From assembly GCA_003260075.1 (NCBI GenBank), contig QLIY01000410.1:1-64000 (forward strand): a stretch of 64,000 nucleotides of DNA, read 5' to 3'. The DNA comes from Phallusia mammillata. Taxonomy: Eukaryota > Chordata > Ascidiacea > Phlebobranchia > Ascidiidae. A program made the position numbers and the translations under genes. Below are positions 1 through 9,746 of this stretch, piece after piece (position 1 is the first letter of the stretch; every line of letters starts with the position of its first letter). The notes below the pieces were generated by a model. It saw only the letters and a list, made by a program, of their open reading frames with translations. It searched no databases and was not told the DNA's origin.

Positions 1-656
1 GCGTACCACCGTACCAAAAGCGTACCGTACCACCGTACTGGTACGCATCATAAATGTTGATTAAACGGTCATTTTAGAATCGTGACCATTTGCAGATAAT
101 ATCAAAATTGTCTGAAACTTGAATTTAAATTGTTTATGACGTGATTTCATAACAATTTCCCTGTACCAAAAGAGGACTCAAAAACGTTTATGACGTCACA
201 GCTTAATATTGTGTGCTTACGGAGTTGACGGCTATGCAAAAAGGGGTTTACACGCACTGTAGGCGTATTATTAAAACGCGCACACGACAAGGACAGAGAT
301 TAACTCGGCATTTGTAATTGATTCTCAAGTTAGTTAAAAAAGCTAGCTAGTGATGTTGTCTCTTTCGCAGCAATGATTTTGAACAGCCCATCGCAGAAAA
401 AACATAAACCTTTTATTTTAAATAAGCTGGTTGTGGGGCAGCTTGTTTGGAGTTTAGACACCTCTCCTTTAAGTGCATGTCTGAAAATGTATCCAACCTA
501 ATCCCGATTGGTTTATTTGAAGGAACTGTACGATTTTGCGTCTCAAGTCAGGTACGGTGGTACGGTACGGTTTAGTTTTTGACATTTGGTACGGTACGTA
601 CGCTCTATGTAACGAGGTACGTGGTACGGTCAATACAATACGTACCGTACCGTACT
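1..656. repeat. GTAC-rich repeat flanks, no gene seen
   Basis: The first 60 bases and positions 551-656 both hold runs built of GTACC/GGTAC words in opposite orientation, with ordinary AT-rich sequence between. This looks like the inverted ends of a repeat element whose left end may be cut by the window edge. I see no coding sequence. A 10-G placeholder follows at 657-666. Confidence 0.35.
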
Positions 657-844
657 GGGGGGGGGGTCATTCATACAAGATATAGGTGGTACGCACTACA
701 CAGCGATAGAAAAAGTCGCCAGGTAGTACGCAATCAGAATAACTTTGAGAACCACTGGTCTCGCGATTGAGTTCTTTCTTACTTTAGAAAAGAAAGGATG
801 TTTGAAGCGGAGCTGTTGACTATGCGGTTTTTGATTCATGGTGC

Positions 845-972
845 GGGTGCATCTAAAATATACAGGATCGCTTGGTGCATTATTAAGATGCACCTTTATA
901 TCACTTGGTTCACATTTATACCGCTTCGTGCACCTTTATATCGCTTGGTTCACATTTATATCACTTGGTTCA

Positions 973-1057
<85 letters not shown>

Positions 1058-1323
1058 CTTGGCGTACCTTTATATCGCTAGGTAAAGGTGCGCGTAGCAT
1101 TATATAGGTGCACCAAGCAAAACAAAGTTGCACCGAGCGATACAAAGTTACACCGGCCAAAATAAAGGTGCACCAAGTGGAATAAACGTGCACCAAGCGA
1201 CATAAAGGTTCACCAAGCAACATATAGGTGTATCAAGCAACATAAAGGTGCATCATGCGATATAAAAGTGCACTAAGTGATAAAAAGGTGCACCAAGTGA
1301 TCCTGTATATTTTAGATGCACCG
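845..1323. mobile_element. Fold-back (inverted-repeat) transposable element with an unresolved centre
   Basis: The left end GGTGCATCTAAAATATACAG (from 846) reappears inverted at the right end (1303-1322). Inside, the left arm carries direct copies of a roughly 20-bp unit of the type CACCTTTATATCGCTTGGTG, and the right arm carries the same unit in reverse complement. A direct repeat TTCATGGTGC flanks it at 835-844 and 1324-1333 and is the likely target duplication. The centre is an 82-base G placeholder (976-1057), as expected where a long palindrome defeated assembly. Family unknown; no transposase is visible, so it is non-autonomous. Confidence 0.6.
976..1057. other. Assembly gap placeholder (82 G)
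   Basis: A homopolymer of 82 G lies at the symmetry centre of the fold-back element. Read with the other G/C runs in this window it is a filled gap, not genomic sequence. Polyglycine and polyproline frames across it are not genes. Confidence 0.85.
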
Positions 1324-1409
1324 TTCATGGTGCTATAAAACGCAGTGCCGGATTAAGGGTCTGCTGACCTGTAGGCAACCACCATTAGCCGAAATTTGAT
1401 GCGCTAAGA

Positions 1410-1703
1410 CAGTGGTTCTCAAACTTTTTTGACCGCGACCCAAATCTGAGTGGGGGGGGGGCGATGTAATATATGATGACAGCAGTGCAATTATCCTCAA
1501 CTCAACAACCAATCAACTGTCAAGTTTGCAAATAATCCATCAACGCCAATCCACCAAAAGTCTTGGGTGCATCTAAAATATACAGGATCGCTTGGTGCAT
1601 TATTAACACAGCTTGGTGCACCTTTATAACGCTTGGTGCACCTTTATATCGCTTGGTTCACCTTTATATCGCTTGGTGCACCTTTATATCGCTTGGTTCA
1701 CCN

Positions 1704-1798
<95 letters not shown>

Positions 1799-1844
1799 AC
1801 GTTGTCGCCGCATAGGAGTCTGCCCATGTCAAAATGGCTGCAGG

Positions 1845-1932
<88 letters not shown>

Positions 1933-2362
1933 GGTAAATTCGTTTGTGTGTACTTAATGCGGTAATATCGTTTGGACAGAATTGAATCACCATAGCGCGA
2001 CCCATTTTTTGACCCTGCGCGACCGGGGGGGGGGTGTGTACGAATACTCATCCTCAAACGCTAACTGGTACGTATCCACGTTCAGTTTTGCGCATGATTA
2101 ACTTTTATTCCCCATGCTATGACGTAACAATCGCCATGTGCGTAACAGCAAAAATCAGAAGGCTATTGTCAATGATTAGTTCATTTTACTGTGCAACGTG
2201 GTCGAGTGAGGGGACTTTACTACTACAACATGAGGTAAATTCGTTTGTGTGTACTTAATGCGGTAATATCGTTTGGACAGAATTGAATCACCATAGCGCG
2301 ACCCATTTTTTGACCCTGCGCGACCCATGTTTGGGTCGCGACCCATACTTTGAGAACCACTG
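1410..2362. mobile_element. hAT-like MITE, gap-riddled and containing a second fold-back copy
   Basis: It starts CAGTGGTTCTCAAA at 1410 and ends with the inverse TTTGAGAACCACTG at 2349-2362. The 8-bp direct repeat CGCTAAGA flanks it at 1402-1409 and 2363-2370, which is the hAT-type target duplication length. Inside, from 1565, lies the left arm of another copy of the fold-back element seen at 845-1323. The interior is cut by placeholders at 1452-1461, 1704-1796 (preceded by an N at 1703), 1849-1931 and 2025-2034. About 95 bases from 1932 to 2024 are repeated at 2232-2325, so contig ends overlap here. Confidence 0.7.
1704..1931. other. Two long gap placeholders (93 G and 83 G) around a 52-bp island
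   Basis: G runs at 1704-1796 and 1849-1931 flank a short unique island (1797-1848). A literal N sits at 1703 immediately before the first run. No gene can be called here. Confidence 0.8.
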
Positions 2363-2779
2363 CGCTAAGATATGGTATCCCTAGTTAAAGGTCATTCGGT
2401 TTGTAAAGTAACATGAAGCAGCAGAAACTTAAAAACAAACATTAAACGTTGCCTAACCTGTTTCGGCAAACGTGTCATGTTGTTTGATTTGGATACTTAA
2501 CTGATAGCAAAACTACCTACAGAAGCCGCCAAACATTCGTCCTATTCCTGCTCAGTTCATATTATCACCAGGGAGTCGAACCGGAACTGAACCCGAACCC
2601 GCGAACCGGTTTGAGCGGTTAATTTCATTAAACTCGAACCGCTAATTACGATTTTCTAAAAACCTGAACCGGATTTGAACCCCTTATTTTGTTTGGCGTT
2701 GGACCCGAACCGGAACCGAACCAGTAAATGCAGTCCGTTTTATATTTTGCTTTTAAAAAAAAAACAGCACTGAAGAAAT

Positions 2780-3586
2780 CAGGGCTGCCACTTTTGTTTT
2801 AACGAAATAATCTATTCTAGATTGACCTCAAAAAATATCTAGAATCATCTAGATTGAAAATTAAACATCCAAAAATATATCTAAACATAAAATAATCCCA
2901 TTGAATGTAATATATGAGCCAAAAACCAACACATATAAAGGTTTTTATTATAAATTGCTCCATATCAGATGTTAAAGAAGCTTAGGCTACTTCTTCCTTC
3001 TCATCACTCTTATTTTTTTCTGTTACTGTTCTAACATTATAACGTCGAGGCTTTGTGGTTATCTGGGTGGAACGTTTGTAGGCTTTTACTGTTCCTATGG
3101 TCTTTAGAAACGTTAAAAAAACATCTAGTTCCCAAATTTTACATCTAGGCTTAACCAAAACCATCTAGATCAGTGGTTCCCAACCTTTTTTGTCACATTC
3201 CTCCCTTTGCCCATTTTCGAACTATTCATTCCACCCCATAAGACGAAAAACAAATATGAGTCATATGACATAAAAAATGTAGCAATTTGAAATAGACCTT
3301 ATAATTAGGGATGTGTAGCGGCCTCTCTCACTACCGTTATCGTGTGCGTTCATACTACAGCGAACCGGACAGATTGCCTTCTTTCTCTGACTCTCGTCTT
3401 ATGCGGCGTATATTTTAGAATCCTTTACAAATATTCTGTAACATTTGCAATGTAATCTTTTTTACAGTTTTTATAAATTCCTCCCCTGAAATCATGAAAT
3501 TCCTCCCTTTCCTCCCCGGTTGGGAACCACTGATCTAGAATCTAGATTCTAGATCTAGCTATAAAATATCTGGAGTGGCAGCCCTG
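2780..3586. mobile_element. Middle hAT-like MITE, inserted in the outer one
   Basis: The terminal inverted repeat is CAGGGCTGCCACT. The flanking 8-bp duplication GAAGAAAT is perfect (2772-2779 and 3587-3594). The interior is rich in ATCTAGA words. It is itself interrupted by the element at 3171-3532. Confidence 0.8.
3171..3532. mobile_element. Inner hAT-like MITE, inserted in the middle one
   Basis: The terminal inverted repeat is CAGTGGTTCCCAACC. The flanking repeat is ATCTAGAT on the left (3163-3170) and ATCTAGAA on the right (3533-3540), a 7 of 8 match. It must be the youngest insertion of the nest. The same general family appears degenerate at 50062-50331 and near 54420-54587. Confidence 0.75.
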
Positions 3587-4056
3587 GAAGAAATACGCGA
3601 GATAACACTTATAGGGCGTGTCAAAAATAACAGTGCACGGGCAAAATTCTTTTGGAGTTGATAAGGCCAGGTATGTGATGGGTAGAATTAAATTGAAACG
3701 AAAAAAATTTAAACCGGTTTAAAAACCGCAAACCGGTTCGAACCTGATAATTTGTCCGAACCGGAACAAAACCCGAACCCGAAAATATACATTTTAAAAA
3801 ACCGGAACCGAACCCGAACCTTTAAAAACAAAACCAAGTGAACCCGAACCGAACTTGAACCCATATGACAAGCGGTTCGACTCCCTGATTATCACACAAG
3901 TAATCGTTAAAAAATATATTTACGCTTGTCTCATCCGCTTTTGATCAGAAAGGGAGCGAAATATTTTCATTTGAGTTGATTGTTTTATTATTTGCTTGTT
4001 TTTTTGTTATTTCGGTATTTCGTCTGCACTTTTTTCATAATTCCCTAAAATAAAAC

Positions 4057-6423
4057 ATGGCTGACGATGAATATCAACAAGAACTTGATTCTAACGATGC
4101 ACGAGCCGATTTTGAGAACGTCCTACAGGGAATGCTGGATAAAGCAAATGCCGGTGAAAGGTAAAAATAAAAACGTTATGGAGTAGGTTCAAGAGTGAAT
4201 AGAATAAATTGTAATTTTAATGCAAATTTTGATTTACTTTTGAATGTATGCTGACAAGCATTGTTTTTCTTGTTTGTGTTTATCTTTGCATGTTGGCTGC
4301 GTTTGGCAAGTAGTAATGCATTGAGGTTCTCCATTCAAAAGTTTTCACGGTGCTGTAGAAGTTGTTTTATTAGTTTCAGTGCCATTATTCCTGCTGTTAA
4401 AGAAGAAGTAATTGACAGCTCACAAGAAGAAACCAGAAAATTGTAAGACTTTGTTTTGTACAAAATCTTTGATAATTATGCAACTAAAAAGAAATAATTA
4501 ACCTTCTTTTATTGTGAAAATTTTGTTTACTTTTTAATGCTTTTATATGTATATTTAGTCCTGTTACTCCTACCAAATCATCTCGAAAAAGAAAGCGAAA
4601 GGAAGAAGGCAAAGATGACAAGCAAAAATCAAGTAAAAATACATTTTTTGTTTCTACATTTTTGGTTAATGCGGTAAACATTAGGTTAGGTAAAGACAAC
4701 ACACCTTGTTTGAACCTGTAAGTTTCGATCAATACCACTGGTGCCAAGCCATTGGCTGTACAAACTAGTACAGCCAGACTACTGGACTCCTTTTTGAGGC
4801 ACTTACCTGATGAAAAGTCTAGCCTCACCACATCTTGTGGGTGCCACAACTGCAAACATTGTTACATAAATAATATAATTAACCACTTATTCTATTGTTC
4901 CAGATTCATTTATTATGAAGCTATTTGATCGAAGCATTGACCTCGCTGCATTTAACGAAGACACACCACTATATCCTATATGCCGTGCGTGGATGAACAA
5001 TGATCCTTCAGGCAAAAAAACTCCACTGCGGCCTAAAAAGGGTAGTGACGAGGAGGCCAACAGTAATGTAGGATCTTATTATGTTTCATATGCAAAGTGA
5101 AAGTAAACTTTTGTCACATTTGGTTTTTGTTTTAGAGTGAAGATGAAGACGCGTCTGGCAATGTTACTGAGATCCCAACACCTAACGTGAGGTGGAACAA
5201 TATTGATATTAATGGAAAATATATCAGTCCCAGAGTCCCTGCCACAATGCCTCATTCCACTGATAGGTCAGTTTATAATTTCAAGTTATTTTGAATCCAT
5301 GTTGTGTGCACATAACCAGTAGTTTTCTAAGTCAGTGCCAGCACCCCTTTAGTGGGTGGTTAGAACCAGTGCCAGGATTTAATTTTTTTGTCAGTCGGTT
5401 CTATCACAAAAGTTATATTTTTCAGCTAGTTCATTGACTGTCAATCCATTGCTAGTAACCAGTAATGGTAACCGGTTCGCTGATCTCATAAAATTCCTTG
5501 AGACGGTTCTATAGAACTGGTGCGAACCGGCTGAATATCACCGCTGGTTAAAACAGAATACAGCCACAATGGCAATTTGGTCATATACCAGGTGTCAGTG
5601 AAATGCCGCTATCCTGTTGTTTTTACCAGGGGTCATTGTGAAATCAACAGTAGTTAAAAGTGGTGGTAAAGCAAAGTTTGAGAAACACTACAGTATAACA
5701 CTGGTTTGTTTTCTTGTGGTTTACTACTGAAAATCAATTGTATAAACTTGCAGCTGTAAAAAATTTGACAAAGTGTGAAGCAAGACAAATTACGTATAGT
5801 AAGAAAAGAACAAAGCTCCAATATTACCAGGCCTATTTCATGATAGGTTGTTTAAATGGAAAAAATCTCCATCCAATATGATATAGAGTTTTGTTTCTTC
5901 TAATGTTTCAGGATCAACGATTATTTTGTCAGCCACGTTTCCCCGCCACCGCCTGAAACCTTACTAATCAACCACATTCGGCGCTGGAGAGCTATAAGAG
6001 AACGGTCGGTGTAATGATCATGAGTTAAACCCTTAACTGTTGAATAAATTTTATGTAAGTTTAATCATTTTCCAAACGGTCGGTGTTATGGTCTTAAATA
6101 AACCCTAAAATAAGTTTGATGCTTTTCTAATTCTTCGCTGCATTTCTTCATGTGGTATTCGTTTACAGCAAATGACTCATTTACTGTTTTCAAACTGCTC
6201 TTTCAAGCCTTCCTCAATTTTGCTCGTATTTTAGCAACTTCTTTATTATGAGCTGAAAATGTAGAAAACGTGAGGCCTATGAGTGTAAACGTACAACGCT
6301 TGTACATATTTTTGCAGTTGGACGCAGAAGTCTTGCGAAAATGATGCAAGGTATGAAGATGGAATGGTGATACTACGCGACATGTTTAATCGCCAGTTGT
6401 ATGGAAATTCAGAAAGCCAGTGA
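4057..6423 (+). CDS. LIN37: LIN37, DREAM/MuvB complex subunit
   Basis: Seven exons with consistent phases: 4057-4160, 4380-4442, 4559-4632, 4904-5067, 5136-5266, 5912-6004 and 6318-6423, giving 244 aa; human LIN37 is about the same length. The hallmark is MKLFDRSIDLAAF followed by TPLYPICRAWM (around residues 85-110), the conserved lin-37 motif. A basic stretch RKRKRK lies near residue 70, and the C-terminus carries the IRRWRAIRERW and MVILRDMFNRQ pattern. In animals LIN37 is a structural subunit of MuvB, which with p130/E2F4 forms the DREAM repressor and with B-MYB activates G2/M genes. The start is the first ATG of the exon, next to a nest of MITEs. The second exon was assigned through the acceptor at 4379/4380, which keeps the frame open. 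Intron 5 holds a repeat. Confidence 0.93.
5315..5552. mobile_element. Partial DNA-transposon-like repeat in LIN37 intron 5
   Basis: The right part contains ACCGGTTCGC and GTGCGAACCGGCTG words and ends with ATATCACCGCTGGTT, a pattern of short hAT-like repeat ends. The left end AACCAGTAGTTTTC only weakly mirrors it and I could not find a clean target duplication, so the limits are approximate. Confidence 0.35.
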
Positions 6424-8369
6424 ACTGCCTTTTACGGGAAGGTCACTAATGGTGCTATACTGTTGCTCATTTTACTTTCTGTGGGAAAAGTGGGAATGAC
6501 GTAACGCCAAAGGACACCGCTATTACCCCCAAAAACACTTTTGGCGGCAAAAAAGCCAAGACTGGCATATGCTGTTGCGTTGAATACATTACCATGAAAT
6601 AGATATGTTATAGCATAAGCATAGATATGTTATAGCATATTCATGCCAGTTTTCGTATTGTAATAACGGCATCCTACAAAAGGTATTGAGGTTATTAAAA
6701 ATCCGGGCCAGTTAGGGCGTTCATCGTATATTGCATTCAGATTTTGCAAACAAGCTAATTTAGTGCTACAAAAAAGACTGTGATGAACAATGAAAAGTTT
6801 GACGCCTTTTCAGAATTTACGGATGGCACCCCGCTAAACCGCTGCTTTAAAAAGCGAATTGGAAATACAAAAACAAAGTCCACTTGAGAATTAAGACCTT
6901 TCCACTTGGGCAATTTTGATGCCAACTATCTATGTATTTAAACTTTGCAAAATGCGATTTACGTTTGCACGGTGGTTTCCCAAACCAATGCGTGGGCATA
7001 TATATGTGTGGTTAGACAGGCTATTTTTTGCACTAAGAACTTTCGCTTGGTACCGTTACCTCCGGATTTGCATGTAAGGTTCACGTCAATTCGGCTTATT
7101 TAACTGACGGTTTGTGTTTGATATTACTTCAAAAAGGATAAGTTTTTTTCCCTTCTTGATGCAGCACATAGCTTGTAATTTCCCTCACAAAAGATTGGCC
7201 AAATATTACTAAACTTTTGATACCAATGCAAAAAATGTTAACAAGGCGGCAGGTTACGCTAAAACAGGTCGGTAAGTCTTTGACGTTTTGCAACTAGGTA
7301 CATTTAAGTTTACAAGGCAACAAACGCGGTGGTCTTTGTGGTTTCTATTTTCTACAACAAGGTTACAAAATTTACTTTTACGAAAGGCGGTTTAGGCCAG
7401 GTTCAAATTCTCGACCTTCCTTCGACACAAGCACTTGATTAAATGCAGCGAATATCACAGGCAATCTGCCAAACCTATATAAACAACAACAAAACTAAAC
7501 TCCTTTTAGTCCGTCTTGATGTACATCCTGGAGATAAGTGAAGAATGAGTCACCATGCAATTGAGAAATGCTGCGACCCTTTCTTGCACTGGTTCGTGGC
7601 CTGTTGACTTTTGCTGGCAGTTAATTGCAGCCTGCCGAGGAATTCCCTGTGTGGCTTTGAACTTGACATCGTGCGAGTTCAACTTCGAGCAGATCGATTC
7701 GGTTTTGTGTACTTAAAGATGCCGACAAGCAATTAGGCGAAGGTTTTTCATACGCGAACATTAATTACTCGCTTAATTATATAGCACCCACTTATATTCA
7801 TGAGTTTTTGTGCACACATTATGTCAAGTAGTCAAACCTTTACAGGTGTGCCAATGAGTGTTATCTAACGCTGCATTTGATGCCATTATTACCATTTTAA
7901 TGCTCGTTTAAGGTTATTTTAATTCTGCTTTGAAATTCTTTCAACGTCTGCCAAACTAATGTATTCTGCGTAACTTCTTACAAGCCATTTAAAGTTTTAG
8001 TAAATCGAACTTTTTCACCATTTCTTGTATTTTCCATAGCTTTTTGCAGGCTAGCAGCAAACAAAGCGATTGTCTAAAAAATAGGCACACTGTGAAAGGT
8101 AAAGGCACAGTTTAGAATAAATGGAAACTTGTGTGTAGGCTAGTACGCAATCAAGTGCAGCGCAAAATGCAAAACAGTTCAAGCTCACTCTAAACTGAAA
8201 CGCGGGGACAACGTAAAATGTGAATTGACAACGCAATAGAATATGCTGGGGGAAAAATCAGCAAGCAGTTGCAAGTCGCGCACCGTCTATAATGCATATT
8301 TATGTGTGTATGTACTGGGTAATAAAAATACTTTAACAAATAGGTAGAACGAAATACTCAAATGAAACA
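6424..8369. other. Intergenic, LIN37 to XBP1-like (convergent 3' ends)
   Basis: No supported coding region. This interval must hold the 3' UTRs of both converging genes. I could not assign poly(A) signals with confidence. Confidence 0.5.
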
Positions 8370-8802
8370 CTACAGGTCGAAAATCGGATTTTCCGTTATC
8401 CAATCCAATGAATCGTCCATACTGACGCCGCTGTCGCTTCCACTAAGACCGGACGGCGAGTCGGCCGACAGATCGCCGCCGATAAAGTCTTGGAAGTCGA
8501 GGATCGGCAACTTGTCATCGGCCGCCCCGTAAAACTCGTCCGAAAGGCAATCGCCAGTGTTCAACATCATAGGGGATGAAGCAGAGTTAAGGTTGCAGTC
8601 TCGTAGGTCAACCTTACTGGCTTGTAACTCAGGTGCCAAATTTAGGGAAACCGGTTGTTGCGACTGACAAAGGTCAAAATCGTAGCCAGCGGCTGGGAGC
8701 TGGTTTTCAGGCTTGTTTGTGTGGCTTTCGGTGGACACCGGACGCACTGGGTTTGGAGAAGCCTCTTCTGCTTTGTGTTGGTGCGTAAAAGACGCTTGGG
8801 TG

Positions 8803-8900
<98 letters not shown>

Positions 8901-9746
8901 ACGTTTGTGCGGCGCCCCGCGCTGCGGAATTCGGCCTGGGGCTTCCAGCGACCTTTCCATTCCAATCGCTGCATTTTCCGACGTCTGATTGCAAAGGCTG
9001 TAGTTTTGCGCGACGTTGTGACAATGCGGCGAAGGCTGCTGTTCGACATACTCTTGTTTCACGGCGTGTAAGTTCGGTTCAATAGCAGGAGAACCAACTT
9101 GTCTGCTTTGCATGCCGTTGTATGACATAGATTGCAAAATTTCATGCTGTCGTGCCCCGAGAACTTTGATTGCGTTCCTGAGGTTTGCTTCAGTGGGCGA
9201 GACGCCATTTGCACCTTCGGCGGCGACTGCTTGGTGAATGTTACCTTCCGATTGATGGTGATAAGGTTTTTCCATTGGGTAAGCTGTTGGCGCACACTCT
9301 TGCTGAACTGGGTACTGGGCACCATGCTGGTTCGGTCGGTAAGCATTGGAATAATCTGGGATCCCGGCAACGCGCAAAGCCTGCTGTTGTGGTGCCTGTT
9401 GCTCGGCAAAGTTGTAGGAACGAATAAAATCCTTCTCTCCTTCGAGCCTCATACCAGCCCTTACACACTTCCGTGCCATCACTTCAAGCCTTGCGCGAAG
9501 ATATTGATTTTCATCCTCGGTTCTTCTATTCATCTCTTGAAGTTCAGCCACTTGGCGTTCAAGTTCAAGCATTCTGGCCTTCTTGCGTTCGCGGGCTGCA
9601 AGAGCCGACTGACGGTTGCGTAGCTTCTTGCGTAGCTCTTTGTCCTCGACAGCACTCAAAGGAGTGTTGCTGTCCACGATTCCACCAGCTGCGTGGTCAG
9701 GTTTCGGTAGCACAGGCATCACGCTGTTGTTTGGGGTAAATGGCAT
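8370..9746 (-). CDS. xbp1: XBP1-like bZIP transcription factor
   Basis: A single open frame with start ATG at 9744-9746; an upstream in-frame TTG extension is ignored. The basic region reads LRNRQSALAARERKKARM, followed by a zipper starting LELERQVAEL, at about residues 45-95. The RERKKARM-x-ELE-x-QV signature is that of XBP1, the unfolded-protein-response factor. The rest is Gln/Pro-rich with an acidic C-terminal end finishing DSLDWITENPIFDL. The frame crosses a 93-base G run (8807-8899) that would encode about 30 prolines. I regard that run as an assembly gap, so the true length and the frame relation of the last 145 codons are unknown. Only one CNGCAGN-type site (9380-9386) is visible after the zipper, not the pair expected for IRE1 splicing. 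It could be another bZIP; the XBP1 call rests on the basic region. Confidence 0.7.
8807..8899. other. Assembly gap placeholder (93 G) inside the XBP1-like coding region
   Basis: It interrupts an otherwise normal coding sequence and has the same character as the other long G runs. The implied polyproline is very probably not real. Confidence 0.8.

Larger units (their letters stand above)
2569..3887. mobile_element. Outer hAT-like MITE of a three-level nest
   Basis: The terminal inverted repeat CAGGGAGTCGAACCG begins at 2569 and its reverse complement ends at 3887. The flanking 8-bp repeat ATTATCAC is perfect (2561-2568 and 3888-3895). The body is rich in CCGAACC words. Removing the inserted element at 2780-3586 leaves an element of about 0.5 kb with no coding capacity. 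A related fragment lies in reverse orientation near 13664-13832. It ends about 170 bp upstream of the LIN37 start codon. Confidence 0.8.

Noticed and set aside
798..2057. Long polyglycine and polyproline reading frames on both strands
   Set aside because: They exist only because G placeholders are open in all frames; the flanking residues are repeat sequence.
3866..3887. GGTTCGACTCCC resembling a tRNA B box
   Set aside because: It is the terminal inverted repeat of a MITE; no cloverleaf or A box could be found around it.
8642..9071. Alternative frames overlapping the XBP1-like gene on both strands
   Set aside because: Shadows of the bZIP coding exon, lengthened by the G run.
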